From contig NW_020194512.1 of the NCBI RefSeq assembly GCF_002865645.1, forward strand, positions 2,893,183 to 2,957,182: a DNA stretch of 64,000 nt, read 5' to 3'. The position numbers were made by a program, and so were the translations under genes. Positions 22,803-33,480 of the stretch are shown here, piece after piece (within the stretch, counting starts at the first letter, position 1; each line of letters opens with the position of its first letter). This DNA comes from Hyaloscypha bicolor E (lineage: Eukaryota > Ascomycota > Leotiomycetes > Helotiales > Hyaloscyphaceae). The notes under the pieces were generated by a model. That model was not told the origin of the DNA and ran no database searches. It saw only the letters and a list, made by a program, of their open reading frames with translations.

Positions 22803-25800
22803 ATGGCTGGTGGGAGCGTGCCTTCAGACAGCTACGATGAAGTCTCTACGCATATTTATTGTCAACTGTCCCGCAACCTCTTGCCAGACGAGGAGCATAG
22901 TCTGCGCTTCGCACCCCGCGGCATCGCTGAGCAAGTTTTGCACGACGAGAACTTAGGCAGCGTATTCCGAAGTCTGTCCTTGTCTCCGACGGATTGGCCC
23001 GACGATTTCAACGAGAACGTCTTCGTTCAGAAAATCAAAGACAAGAAGCTCCACAATGTCCTGGCAATTATCCTCTACGCATCTTGCAACATCACAGCCG
23101 CTCAAGCTTTCATCTCCAAGTTGGTCATCGGCGATGGATCTAGCAATCTGCCTTTGTCGCGTGACGCCTGCTTGGAACTGTTTGATGGCAGCCACGCGCA
23201 GACCCGCAAATATCGCGATGCCCAGCCAATATTCTGCACCGTCGTAATAGGCGATCCTCATTCGCTAAAAATTCAAGATCTCAAAGAATGGAGGCTTCCA
23301 TATCTCGAGCCAACATACATTGGAGATGGGTCATTTGGCGAGGTATACGCGGTTAAAATCGCTGCGGGGCATTTGGTAACGAAAACCCAAGACGGACAAT
23401 CGTTCTATGACGAGATCCCTGTGGCCAGAAAAGATTACTTGCTCAATCCCAAAAGGTATGGGGAGAGCGAATACAACATCATCAACGCGATTCTTACCAG
23501 TCGATTCAACTGCAAAAATATTGTCGAGAGCTTTGGGAGCATAGAAGTTGTAAACGACACCAAACCTCGATACAGCTTGTTCATGCCTCTGGCCAAATGT
23601 GACCTCCAGAAGTATATGGAGGAGAAGGGGCCTGAGCGTCTGAAAACCGTCGTTGAAAAGTCATCCATCCTCTGGAGTGCGGTTGGTCTCACAGAAGGCT
23701 TGGAGTTTCTCCACTACAAAATGTCCACGACCGTGGATCGCAAAAATTTTGCCTGCTACCACATGGATCTTAAGCCGGCGAACATTTTGCTCTTCGAGGA
23801 TGGAGACAGGATGATTTGGAAACTGAGCGACTTCGGCATGTCGCGAGTGAAGTTTTTAAATGAAGACGAGCAGGATTTCGAACAACCATTTCTCAAGCGC
23901 AATCAGTCGTTGTCAAAGACGAAGAATCTCCGCGCCGAAGGGACGTATCTTGCTCCGGAGACTCAAGCTTCGACGAAGACGTCGGGAAGAGAGAGCGATG
24001 TATGGTCTTTAGGTGCCATCATCAGCACCCTATTTACATACATGGAAGAGGGAAGGGATGGACTCGAGAAGTACACGTCAGCACGCAACGAGTACAAGGG
24101 TTCCAAGGGTTACGACTACTTCTTTCTGACTTCGGATAGCAAAAGGTTTGAGAAAGCGAGGCGACACCCGGCAGTTGCGGAGTGGCACGCAAAGCTGGTC
24201 AAGAAAGCTAAGAAACGAGATCCAAACGAGGCGAAGATTGTGCAACATCTTCTTGGATATATTGACAACTCCGTACTCGTTCTCAACCCAGAATCTCGCC
24301 GAAGAAGTACGGATGCGAAAGAGTTTGTTAGGAAGATGGAGGATGCGTACAAGGGTTACAAAAAGCTGGCTGAGCCAGCTGTGGCAGATGGCCATTCCTC
24401 CAGCCATGCATCGGAACCTGCCAAGCACGGACTCTGGAATCCTTTCAGTAGGTCAGTACTAACCGGTTCACTAGATACAAAGAAAATCGCTGACCCGTAA
24501 AGTAGAGAGCGACATGTCGCTCCTGACATTTCACAATGGACTATGAGTCTCTCGGGTCCTAAAGGATGTTCTGTTACAGCAGATGCAACCTTGGCAGCAT
24601 ATTGGACCGACAAGACGATTGCGCTTTGTACGGCTCAGATGCTTTCGAATGCAGGCAGCTCGGGCACCCTGGATAATGGCCCCGTCTTCACACTTCCCGG
24701 AGGAGAAAACGTCACCTGGCGGGACGTACGTTTGACTGAAGTTTTCTTGGTGGCTTCAACAAACAAGGATAGATTTCAGGTACGAAGACGTACAAATTTT
24801 TCTTGGGTAGACGCTTATACTAGGGTGTGTGGACGAAGCTAATGCGTCCGTAGTGCTATGTTTTCGACTTCAGAGGTGGACGGTTTGTGGAACCAAACCT
24901 GGAAAAGTATTATATTATCAATATTAGCAGCTGCCCTCCACCGCAAAATATTGCCTTATCAGATGATAGCAAGTGGTTTGCCTGCGTAACGACTGGACGT
25001 AGATCACCGTTGAGGTTGCGCTGGATTCGGATAGAAGAGCTAATAAGCCTGGCCGACTCTGAGTAAGTCACAATAGGCCTGCCAAAGTCAATCATCTTTG
25101 TAACCTCGCCATAGCTCAACATCGTTATCGAATCTTTCCTCTCCGACTTCCTCGATGCATCCTTCAGTCAGTTCTCAAGATCCGTTCCTAGCGGCAGCGC
25201 TCTCTTCCGAAGCTGGACAAGTTACACACTTCACATTCTCGGCCGCTGGCAATTTGCACGTTGCCATCAGACCGGAGCTAACGGTCCGTGGAGGCAAACA
25301 CAATATCAGTTTTCCTCTCTTTCAATTAGGCACAAATAGCGCTAAAAGATTGGATGAAAATGCCAATGCGGACGCAAGTTGCCAAAACCCATGATTTCCA
25401 AATTACGATAGTCTGATAATTTCTATAGGGACAAGACAACAGTAATCTTGGCTTTCTGACAACATTCGCTCCTTTGAACACGCAATGCGCATTCTCCATA
25501 ATCACTCGTGAGCGGCGTTTATGGATTCATCCGTACCCAAAAGGCGCCGAAGTTACTTTTTATCAACACGATGTGCCAAAGTACCGCATCTTACACATCC
25601 TAGTCGACCACGACGACAAGGCCATCTATGCTTTTGCCACCGGGGAAAGAAGAGATAGGTTGCTGCTTCTGAGGATGTCCGTTCCGACACGGGACATAAA
25701 GCCCTCTCCGGCATTGATTGCAGAGCTCCCGGACTTGTCGGAAAGTGACCGAATCGCGGTGGCTCTGTCCCGAGATGATGGACCACGACACATGCTCATA

Positions 25801-25845
25801 ACCACGCAACGGGGCGCTATTATAAAGCTAATAGTCGCGAGTTGA
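22803..25845 (+). CDS. Ser/Thr protein kinase with C-terminal propeller-like region (multi-exon)
   Basis: Residues about 1-160 are an N-terminal domain I do not recognise. The kinase domain follows with all key motifs: glycine loop IGDGSFGEVY (173-182), VARK (Lys210 a likely ATP-binding Lys), HMDLKPANILL (catalytic loop, 320-330), DFG (343-345), LAPET (383-387) and DVWSLG (399-404), so it is probably active. The frame reaches TAA at 24498. A good 54-nt intron (GTCAGT at 24452, GCTGAC branch, TAG at 24505) removes that stop in frame and joins WTMSLSGPKGCSV... A later 52-nt intron is 25063-25114, and the last exon starts at 25429. Introns near 24780/24827-24873 and 25284-25428 are less certain. 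Downstream exons (QNIALSDDSKWFACVT, HFTFSAAGNLHVAI, ITRERRLWIHPYPKG) look like propeller blades. It is convergent with the CorA-like gene, 19 bp apart. Confidence 0.8.
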
Positions 25846-25864
25846 AGCCCTGTATGCACGTCTC

Positions 25865-27440
25865 CTACACCATCATCTCTTTCGACTCGTCATAGATAGC
25901 CCCCGTCATTGACTTAGTCAACATTCTCTTCAACCCTTCAAGGCGGGTGATTTTCTCCGGGGCACCGAGCTGCGGTTTTGGCGACAGTCCACTGAAGAAC
26001 TGCCCCTCGTACTGTATCAATACATAATAAAATAACATGGTGCCCGCTGTGAGGACGGCTGCAGAGAGAGCATATATCCAGATCATGGGCGAGCCGACTA
26101 GTCGATGGCTATCTTGGTTCATGACGAAGAAGTTCATGCCGAAGAATGTCTGATTGGTGTTAGACTGGATCGGATCTGAGAGGGTTTGCGAGAAACTTAC
26201 AGCCAGCCACGACGAAGGCAGATATAGCAATGTTAAAGCCGTTATGAAGACGGCGGATTTGTTCAACCGGACCATACTGTTGTTCTGCTGCTTTGAAACG
26301 AGTTGATCCCGGAGAGACAACGTCCCTGCCAAAAAGCCTGCCATCACCTCCGCCCGCTGCTGAAGGTATGAAGCTGTCTTGGTGAGAGTCGCACACTGTG
26401 TTCGGTAATTGTTGGCCTGGGAGGAGATATGTTGGCAGTGTTCTGATGCTGCTGGCTGGGTTGTTTTCAGATCGACCAGCGTTGCAGTTATCTCTTGCAA
26501 GACATCTGCGGATTGGGATAGGATAGACGGGATCTGCAGGAATTGATTGCGAAGACTCGCGAACGTTCTGAGTGTTTCGTGGTCGACGGGCAGGTTTTCT
26601 TCAATGAAGGTGGCCCATGTGAGGTTCACCTATGCAGTGGTCAACAGTTTGTTAGCACGATGATGCTGGAGGAAAACTTACTATGGGTAAGAATTTTCGC
26701 TCCAAAGAAAGACTGTAATGCCGCCAAGCTGGAAAATATGTATCAAAGAGCAGGCCATGCAACCACATTGGGCTAGCAGCAAACCGTCCGGCATTGTCAT
26801 CCACATAACGCTCTACGGACGTCTGTAACGCTGAGTTTGGGAGTGGGTGTAGCAAAATGAACACGTTTTTTGAGCCATCCAGTCGTCTTTGGTGATATAA
26901 TCCAGTCTGACGAATGCTCCATTCCTCGCTAGTTTCTTGAACTCGGGATACCGAATGCTGTAAAGCAGGTCTACCAAGAGATTAGCCGACAAAAAATCAT
27001 TTACTTGGGCCAGTTAACGTAATCTTACCTTCGCTTGTAGTACTCCGTTTCTGCATCCATGGAACGCAGTATGTCTCCTCAAGAGCAAGGTTTCGTTGAA
27101 AGAAACACGAGGCCAGCTCATGGATATGTTCATCAAGCCCATATTGGCTCACAAGAGCATCCAGCATTTCTTCACTGATTTGAAGGGGTCTCCATGAGTG
27201 CTTCTGGCATATCGAACTAGCCCATGTTAGCATCTTGTGGCCGCTATCTTAGTCACATTATTTTTCGTACATTACTCGGCATGAATAGTTCGAATTGCCA
27301 GCATCAGGAGCCAGAAAGTTAATGAGAGATTGCGCATCGGAGAATTGATGGGATGAAACTGCGTCTCCGCCTGTTGGGAGATCTAGAATTTTGACGGGTA
27401 CATCTACAGTCTTGCTAAGATAATTGAGTGACGAAGCCAT
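25865..27440 (-). CDS. CorA-like (GMN-motif) two-TM membrane protein, multi-exon, possible frameshift
   Basis: Transcribed from ATG 27440. Proposed introns: 27217-27270, 26971-27028, 26630-26681 and 26150-26200, each 51-58 nt with a GTA(A/C) donor; CTAAC/CTAAT-like branch points are present. The N-terminal part holds CQKHSWRPLQISEEML and the middle holds EEWSIRQTGLYHQ, both typical of a fungal CorA-like family. The C-terminal part has a long helical region, TM1 ITALTLLYLPSSWLA, then after intron 26150-26200 FFGMNFF, which is the GMN signature of CorA Mg2+ channels, then TM2 IWIYALSAAVLTAGTMLFYY. In exon 3 SIRYPEF (frame 1) and EEWSIRQ (frame 2) cannot be joined without a one-base shift near 26919-26940. 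The gene may therefore be broken, mis-assembled, or spliced in a way I did not see. Ion transport is not proven for this fungal branch. Confidence 0.75.
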
Positions 27441-27873
27441 GGGGGTGAAGTAAGGGCAGCAGATGTGGTGGATGGGTTTTCAATGGGACAATGCGAAAGA
27501 GCCGTACTCGATTTGTATTGTGGTTATATAATTTATAGTTCTCGCAATGTAGATTGTGCCTTGCCATCCCAAGCCTCCTCTCCACTCGGGGGCAGTGTTA
27601 GTTTCCTTGACAAAGGCTTTGACGACCGGTCAAGCCACCGGCAAGTCGGGGGGAAACGCAAACGAGGCCACGGCCAGGGGCTGCTGCAAAGCAAGGATGA
27701 GCTGATTGCGGTGTGGTGTATGCCCAGCCAATCGATCTCGATGATGTTGCAACAAGTTTTTTGCGTCCGCAGCCCCTAGTTGCCACCCTAGTCCTTCGTT
27801 TGCGCAGACCTGCAGCATTGGTCAATTCTCCAATTTCGCCTGCTCGTTTCAGCATCAAAGGCCGAATACTTAC
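27441..27873. other. intergenic, upstream of the CorA-like gene
   Basis: Composition is normal. Several overlapping open frames on both strands contradict each other and carry no known motif. The minus-strand frame at 27598-27858 could be read as a further exon of the tiny gene (its acceptor would be TGCAG near 27814), but nothing confirms it. Confidence 0.4.
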
Positions 27874-28147
27874 TCAATCTCTGTCTTGTGTCCACAGATT
27901 AGCCTTCCCTCGAAGTGAAATGGATGTGAAGATACACTTACATCCGTCAACGCTCTCGGTGCGTCAAATGAGTATATGTCGTTCGCCATCTACCAGCGGT
28001 TTAGTCAACGAGCCAATGCAGCACTCTGTACGTGATGCATACGCGGATATTGAACTCCTTCTGGCCCTTGAACAGGCCCTTCAGCAGCTTTTCCAAGTCA
28101 TCTCTCAGCATGTATTTCTTAGACACTGTCTGCCGTGAGAGCGCCAT
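27874..28147 (-). CDS. small spliced protein of unknown function (~53-81 aa)
   Basis: From ATG 28147, exon 1 (28043-28147, 35 codons) reads MALSRQTVSKKYMLRDDLEK and then LLKGLFKGQKEFNIR. A 53-nt intron (27990-28042, GTATGC donor, GACTAAAC branch, TAG) joins exon 2 (27942-27989), MANDIYSFDAPRALTD. A third intron (27881-27941, GTAAGT donor, GGCTAATC branch) ends at one of two AGs. One gives DIE-stop after two codons; the other continues about 30 codons or into another intron at 27873 (GTAAGT). Three well-formed splice sites in so short a gene make it convincing. The basic-then-amphipathic pattern is reminiscent of small fungal proteins ending in an 'F-x-A-P-R' segment, but I do not know a function. 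Divergent from the permease 446 bp away. Confidence 0.55.
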
Positions 28148-28592
28148 GATCGAAGCAGAAGACTGGTAAGAATGAGAAAGGGGGCAGTCGCGTGGCTGTG
28201 ATCCTTTAACGGTACGGCGGACTCAACGTGGCTATATCTTTTCAGCCCGCGGGACGTGCGTATCGGGCCGGGAGCTTGCGCAAGACACGATACCTTGTGA
28301 CCGAGTGCCGGGCAGAAATGCACAGCCCTGTGGATTCCCCTTTTGCCTTGTTACCGTGGGGCAGGCAGCCACCTGTCTTGTTAGGAGTCATAATGTGATG
28401 GCAGTACTAGTCCAGAGGGTCTTTCAGCCTTGTATGTTCCACTACCTATGACGGGCGCGAGCTTGTCCACGACATCTGTCTTCCCCTGACCTGTCACACC
28501 AGCCTTAAAATCCACCGATCCACCGCTGCTGTCCGGTTGTAATCGTCGCACACGCGGAGCCCTACAGCGGCTTCTTGTTGCCTCACGGTAAC
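28148..28592. promoter_or_regulatory. divergent intergenic region (tiny gene / permease)
   Basis: 445 bp of GC-normal sequence between two divergent starts, so it should hold both promoters. GC-rich motifs such as GGGCCGGGAGC are present, but I identified no binding site with confidence. A short minus-strand open frame here has no motif. Confidence 0.4.
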
Positions 28593-30765
28593 ATGGCCGA
28601 CTCCATGGAGATGCTGGTTCGGTCGAGACCGCGCTCGAGCAGATCCTCTCCGAGTGAGAAGAGTGTCGAAGTGCAACGTGTTCCCGCTAGCATGCCCCGA
28701 GAAGAACAGCCTGACAACTCGCGATCCGTCAATCGTTGGCTTGGGCCGTTAGCTTTGTTTGTAAGTCTTCCAAGATGAGATGAGTTCGAGCACAGCTGAC
28801 TTGTTTTCAGATGGTTACCATCAATGGAACCCTCGGAGTTGGATTGTATTGGCGAGGCGGTGATATCGTTGAGATGGGCGGCCCGCTCGCAGTCGTCCTC
28901 GCCTTCCTAATCATGGGTTTTATTGCTTGGACGGTGATGCAGTGTATCACCGAACTCCTGTGTATTTGGCCGGTCCCAGGAGCCATGGCAATCTACGTCA
29001 GCGAGTTTGTGGACAACGAGCTTGGTATTGCTGTCGGTATAGCTTATTGGTATGTTGTACTCTGTTCCACCGAGCAATTGTGTGGCTGAATTCTGCAGGT
29101 TTACGTACTCCGTCTCCTTCGCTGCCCTTCTCGCAACGACCGCCGCCGAAGTCACATATTGGAATAATAGCAAAGGCATACAAGGAGCTATAATGTTTGT
29201 GGTGGTGCCTCTGATCCTGGTGCTCATCAACGCACTAGGAGTGGAAGTGTACGGGTTAGTGGAGGTGGTTGTGGGCAGCATGAAGATTTCTGTCTTCGTT
29301 GTGATCATCATCGCGATGATTGCCATCAATGCAGGAGCAGGCAATGATCCAGTGGCAGACGGGGGGCACATTGGCGCAAGATTTTGGAATAGTCCTACAC
29401 CGTATGAGACGCAAGCTGCGTCTGACTGGTTCATTGCATTCCTCATGACATTGTCAGTGGCTGGCTTTGCGTATGTCGGCGTCGAAATCATTGCAGCATC
29501 AGCGCTTGAAGCTCGGTGGCCAACATCCAGGCGATCTGATGACGAGGAGCCAAACAATGTGGGCGGTCATGACGCCGAGCGCCAGAGCGCCATGTTGATC
29601 GGTGAAACGATCAGATTCGCGGCCGTCTGGATCCCCGTGTTTGCGATGATCGCGTACACTGTTGGCGGGATTCTAGTAGCCTCGAACATCGAGCACGACG
29701 ATTGTCTGCTGACTCGGCAAAGCTGGATCAAAAAAGTAGATAGCGATGGAAAGCTACTGTGTGCTGAGAATGGCATACCTTTCAAGGCGAACAGACCCAG
29801 CATGGCGCCTTTCGTAGCCATTGCGAAACGATCACAGCTTCCTTCGCTGGCATCGGCAATCAACATCTTCCTCATTTTCACGGCCATAACGTGTGCAAAC
29901 ACCAATCTGTATGTCGCGTCGCGTACTTTCTTTGGCCTGGCCAGTCGTCTAAGAGGAGGAGAGGGTGCCCCTCCGTGGAAACGTATACTTGCCTGGTTTG
30001 GCAAGACGAACAACAGAAATGTGCCAATGCGCGCTATGATCTTTTCCGCTGTCGCTTTCTGGTGGGTCCCTCTTATATCATTGGCACCAGGGGGATCAGA
30101 CTCTTCGAGTCCTATCGGCATGGTACGTTCTACTCCTGCTTACACCATGAACGCCCTGCTAAATCACTACAGTTCATTGAGGCGCTCAGCCAAATGGGAA
30201 CAGACGGTGTGATCATCGTCTGGGCTTGTGAGTGCTGGGCATTCCTTCGCTTCTACTACTGGTGAGTCTCCTTCGTGTTTATAGATGGCGTCTACTCATT
30301 ACTACAAAGCGTGAAGCGTCACGCCCCTACCCTCGAGGAGAAGCGCTTCCCGCAAGTTCGCCGATTCCAACGTATTGACGACGATTACCCATTCCGCAGC
30401 CACGGCCAGCCCGTGACCGGATTTTTTGCTCTCTTCGCATGCCTGTTGGTTTTAATTGTCGCTAACGGGGCATTTCTGTGGCGTGGCTTTCAGAGGGTGC
30501 CTTTTGTATCGGCGTATTTGACTGTAAGTTTCCTTCCTGTATGTGCCCAAATTGTGTAGACACTGATGTCACAAACCAGATCATAGTGTTCGTATTGATA
30601 GTTGCGCTGCTGAAGCTCACCAAGGGGGCTAAATGGGCTCTCGTTGATCTATCTCAATGCGCAGAAGTTGAGGAGATTTTCCGGAGGCTCAACGAGATTC
30701 GTCATCGGGGCGCTGCCGACGTAGAGCCAGAAAAGAGCTTGTGGAATCTTTGGGGGCATATTTGA
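28593..30765 (+). CDS. amino-acid permease (APC superfamily), six exons, ~639 aa
   Basis: Predicted exons 28593-28760, 28811-29049, 29099-30122, 30173-30261, 30310-30523 and 30580-30765 join in frame to 640 codons. All donors are GTAAGT/GTATGT/GTACGT/GTGAGT and all acceptors end in AG. After a hydrophilic N-terminus, TM1 starts at the ...LGVGLYWRGGDIVEMGGPLA block, then ELLCIWPVPGAMAIYVSEFV, characteristic of yeast-type amino-acid transporters (PF00324). The TM cores are preserved, with SVAGFAYVGVEIIAASALEA and later ITCANTNLYVASRTFFGLAS, then WACECWAFLRFYYCVKRH. The insert EARWPTSRRSDDEE is a hydrophilic loop. It should import amino acids at the plasma membrane by proton symport; the substrate is not predictable. 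No disruption is seen, so it is likely functional. Confidence 0.9.
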
Positions 30766-31171
30766 TGAAGCATATTGAACGAATAATGCAATGTGTTTTT
30801 CGCGCAGAACTTGACATCCCGCGTTGGCGTATGACAGGATTCAAGAGCGACTTGACTGGGTGGACTAATACGGTTGTTTTGAGACGCACTTATATCGTTC
30901 ATCGTTTTGGGTGGTGGTCGAAGCTTGTAGCATACAAGTTCTGAAAGTTATCTTAGTTGCTACATTATTTAAGCCCTCTTTGTCGCCATACACAAACAAC
31001 CAAAAGCTTCGTTGTCTATAAGTTATGCGTAATATCCATCATGAAAAGTCAGCAATTCGAAATGAACTTCGAATTCTAACCTTACTGTACTGTAAGGTTA
31101 ATTCGAAGTCATCAGACTGCGAACCTGTAAGCTTGAGCATGAGGCGTAGAATGGGCAAGAATTGGCTCTGC
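30766..31171. other. intergenic, 3' of the permease
   Basis: AT-leaning sequence following the permease stop, with an imperfect palindrome at 31067-31108. No ORF is supported. Confidence 0.5.
31067..31108. repeat. imperfect 42-bp palindrome
   Basis: CTTCGAATTCTAACCTTAC at 31067-31085 is complemented by GTAAGGTTAATTCGAAG at 31092-31108, with a two-base bulge and a 6-base centre. It could form a hairpin in DNA or RNA. It lies about 60 bp beyond the end of the Y repeat copy. Confidence 0.7.
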
Positions 31172-31378
31172 GCTGCGATGACCATCAGTAGCGGTACAGT
31201 ACCTTTGGAGTACAACCAGACAGGGGTGCACAGCCACAAGTGTCTGGAAATGGATCCACGCTAAAAATAATTAACTTAAAACTTAGCGACACCCAATTCG
31301 CCTTCTACTGTACTTAATGGGACCCTGATATACAATCTACTAGAACCCGGAGCGCCGGAGCTCGAATTAGGCAGCAAG
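31172..31378 (-). repeat. repeat junction Y'|GTAC|Z' (copy B)
   Basis: 31172-31309 is the reverse complement of Y at 22119-22255 (for example CGACACCCAATTCGCCTTC and TGCACAGCCACAAGTGTC). 31314-31378 (Z') contains ATACAATCTACTAG and CTCGAATTAGGCAG, the reverse complement of 33481-33529. The parts meet at GTAC (31310-31313). Confidence 0.75.
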
Positions 31379-31639
31379 GCAGAAATGGAAGGCGGCGCCG
31401 CTCACGAGATCGCCCTTGTCGTATTTGCCACTGAAAAGGGGCATTTAGGTTATAAAGATCCCTTGGTAAAAGTGGAGTTTCAGGTGCAATATATCGAATA
31501 AAAAGTTAGGCTCTAGCGTAGGAAAACACCTATAATAGCTAACTTATAGCCTAAGTATTAAGGTATATATCCTTTAATATATACCTGAATGGAGCTGTTG
31601 AGCTGTACCAGTGCAAACCCAGAACAGGCCGGAATACAT

Positions 31640-33016
31640 CTAGGAGCCTTGTACGCCTCTTGAAGCTATTTTCGGCTGGCCTAAATAAGGGCCAGCATGA
31701 TAAAATATGCCCCCCCAAGCCAGAACAGCGGCGAGGCCGCCCAAAATCATGTAAACAATGGCAAAACCAGGTCCTGCAAATTTGCAATACGGCTCACCAC
31801 CACTGTAGTGGTCCAGTGCTGCAATGCTCACCCCGCCAACGCGAACCACCCACGCGGCCACGCACCAAAAAAACCATCCAACCTTGGACCAGGCGGGCCA
31901 AAGTATCTCGTACAAGAAACCAGGCAGTAGATTGGCAAGGAATAACAACGGCAGGATCATTAAAACGTAGAAGACCAGGGAAATCCACCAAGTGCCGTTC
32001 TCATCAGTCGTGGCAAATTTCCAGAGAACGAGGGAAACGGCGGTTGCGGTGAGTCCTAGAATAGAAATTGTAAATGCAAATAGACGCCGGCTCGCATGAT
32101 GCGTACGAGGGGCAAGCTTTTCCCCAGCAAGGAGGCAGAGGCCAATCAAAGCAACTGGGAGGGTTGGATACACCCATAGACTCAGGCCGAAGTGGCGCCT
32201 TGGATCATATTGCGGCAGCGTGCAAGCCTGGTAGATTGTTATGACTGTAGCGGTGATGCTCATCAAATCTACCCCAATACTGGTGTACAACTTCCATTTT
32301 ATCCATTCGTCTGGCGCTGTTTTCCGTCTAAGTCCAAGATAGTATATCCGAGCAAATTCGGATGCGTCAGAGCCTTTCATGACTGCGATAGCGGCTGCGC
32401 TACCTGGAGAATGCGACCGCACACAGGCCCAGGATACCGCATCGAAGAAGGTCATCCAGCCGGCGTTCTCCTTCCACAGTAGCGGCAGTTCGAAGATCCA
32501 CCATGTAAGCTGAACCGAGACAAATGTGATGACGAGTGAAGTCCAAGTCAAGGGGGAGATTCCGTGGCAGGTGGCTTGATTCTGATAGTCGGGCAAAGGT
32601 TGGCAGGTTACAAAATTTGTGGGTTCAGAAACGATGGTGCCAGTTGAAGCTGCAGTGTACGTGGTCAGAAAGAAGACGTTGAGTTGGCCCGACGTGTAGG
32701 TGATATATTCAGTTGTCGCTGGGAGCCATGTCGATGAGCAGGTCTGTCCCAGATCCGCGATCGATACGGAAGTCTCGCCCGGATATAAGGGATCGCACTC
32801 TACTACCAGGTCCGACGATAGCGTTATGAACGAGGTCGTCAATGCTGTGTATGTGGTCTGCGGAAAGAGACCAACTTCACCGCTCGTGTAGACAATAGTC
32901 GAGGTCGTAGCTGGAATTGAGACAAAGTGGCAAGTTGATGTGGAGGGAGCAAGTGAGGTTGGTACTGCCATGGTCAAGAGCTGGGGGAGCCTGGGCAAGA
33001 CGATGAGACTTCCCAC
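31640..33016 (-). CDS. multi-TM membrane protein with duplicated Ser/Thr-rich extracellular N-terminus
   Basis: A single uninterrupted frame of 458 residues from ATG 33016; a second ATG at residue 16 is also possible. The first ~145 residues hold two similar halves: IPATTSTIVYTSGEVGLFPQ / TTYTALTTSFITL and LPATTEYITYTSGQLNVFFL / TTYTAASTGTIVS, each ending in a V-x-C-x-P-L segment. They are Ser/Thr-rich with paired cysteines, suggesting an extracellular glycosylated tandem domain. The remainder has about seven hydrophobic segments, for example LVITFVSVQLTWWIFELPLL, VDLMSITATVITIYQA, TLPVALIGLCLLAG and AFTISILGLTATAVSLVLW, then WISLVFYVLMILPLLFLANL. No family is recognised and the function is unknown; it could be a sensor or receptor-like protein by architecture only. 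It is intact, in a 2.2-kb unit bounded by Z repeats. Confidence 0.85.
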   Translation of the reverse strand: MGSLIVLPRLPQLLTMAVPTSLAPSTSTCHFVSIPATTSTIVYTSGEVGLFPQTTYTALTTSFITLSSDLVVECDPLYPGETSVSIADLGQTCSSTWLPATTEYITYTSGQLNVFFLTTYTAASTGTIVSEPTNFVTCQPLPDYQNQATCHGISPLTWTSLVITFVSVQLTWWIFELPLLWKENAGWMTFFDAVSWACVRSHSPGSAAAIAVMKGSDASEFARIYYLGLRRKTAPDEWIKWKLYTSIGVDLMSITATVITIYQACTLPQYDPRRHFGLSLWVYPTLPVALIGLCLLAGEKLAPRTHHASRRLFAFTISILGLTATAVSLVLWKFATTDENGTWWISLVFYVLMILPLLFLANLLPGFLYEILWPAWSKVGWFFWCVAAWVVRVGGVSIAALDHYSGGEPYCKFAGPGFAIVYMILGGLAAVLAWGGIFYHAGPYLGQPKIASRGVQGS

Positions 33017-33480
33017 GAAATATATATACGGATAGGTCTAAATTTTCGGCTTCAGCCGCACTGGTGGCCGAAACGGGTCACCTGAAACCCGCTAGTAGCA
33101 CCAAGCGCCAATCTTGCCAATCACTTCCCTTTTCGAACACGGCGCTGTCTCCAGATGCATATGAAGTTACCAAGCATTGCAGAGATACAATGCTCTCTTA
33201 AAAGAGTGCCGACCCTGGATGAGAACTGAGTCACATTATAATCGCACCAGGAAAATTCTAATGTTCATATTTCTCTGTACTGTATGAGCCGATTTCGTTA
33301 AGGCTGTAAGGCAGCAATGCTTCAAAAATGAAACTATTGGATTATGTCCAAAAAAAAAGGGGGGGGGGAGGCATTAGTTAATACTGTAGTACAAAAGTAT
33401 CCTTGCAATGTGAGATTTGGCGCCATTGCGGTCGAGCCGTTCATGGCGGTTTGTAGAAGAGCTAGTTGTGGCATCACTAC
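33017..33480. promoter_or_regulatory. upstream region of the multi-TM gene
   Basis: Contains a homopolymer junction of A9 then G10 at about 33350-33369. The sequence immediately before the ATG includes a TATATATACG stretch at about 33021-33030, a possible TATA region on the minus strand. No other gene was seen. Confidence 0.4.

Noticed and set aside
22953..24613. Several ORFs of 63-116 aa opposite or overlapping the kinase
   Set aside because: All lie within the kinase coding region in other frames and have no motifs.
28907..30121. Minus-strand ORFs of 216 and 184 aa
   Set aside because: They are shadows of the permease exons on the plus strand.
31025..31264. 79-aa ORF after the permease
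   Set aside because: It runs through a palindrome and the Y' repeat, so it is repeat-derived.
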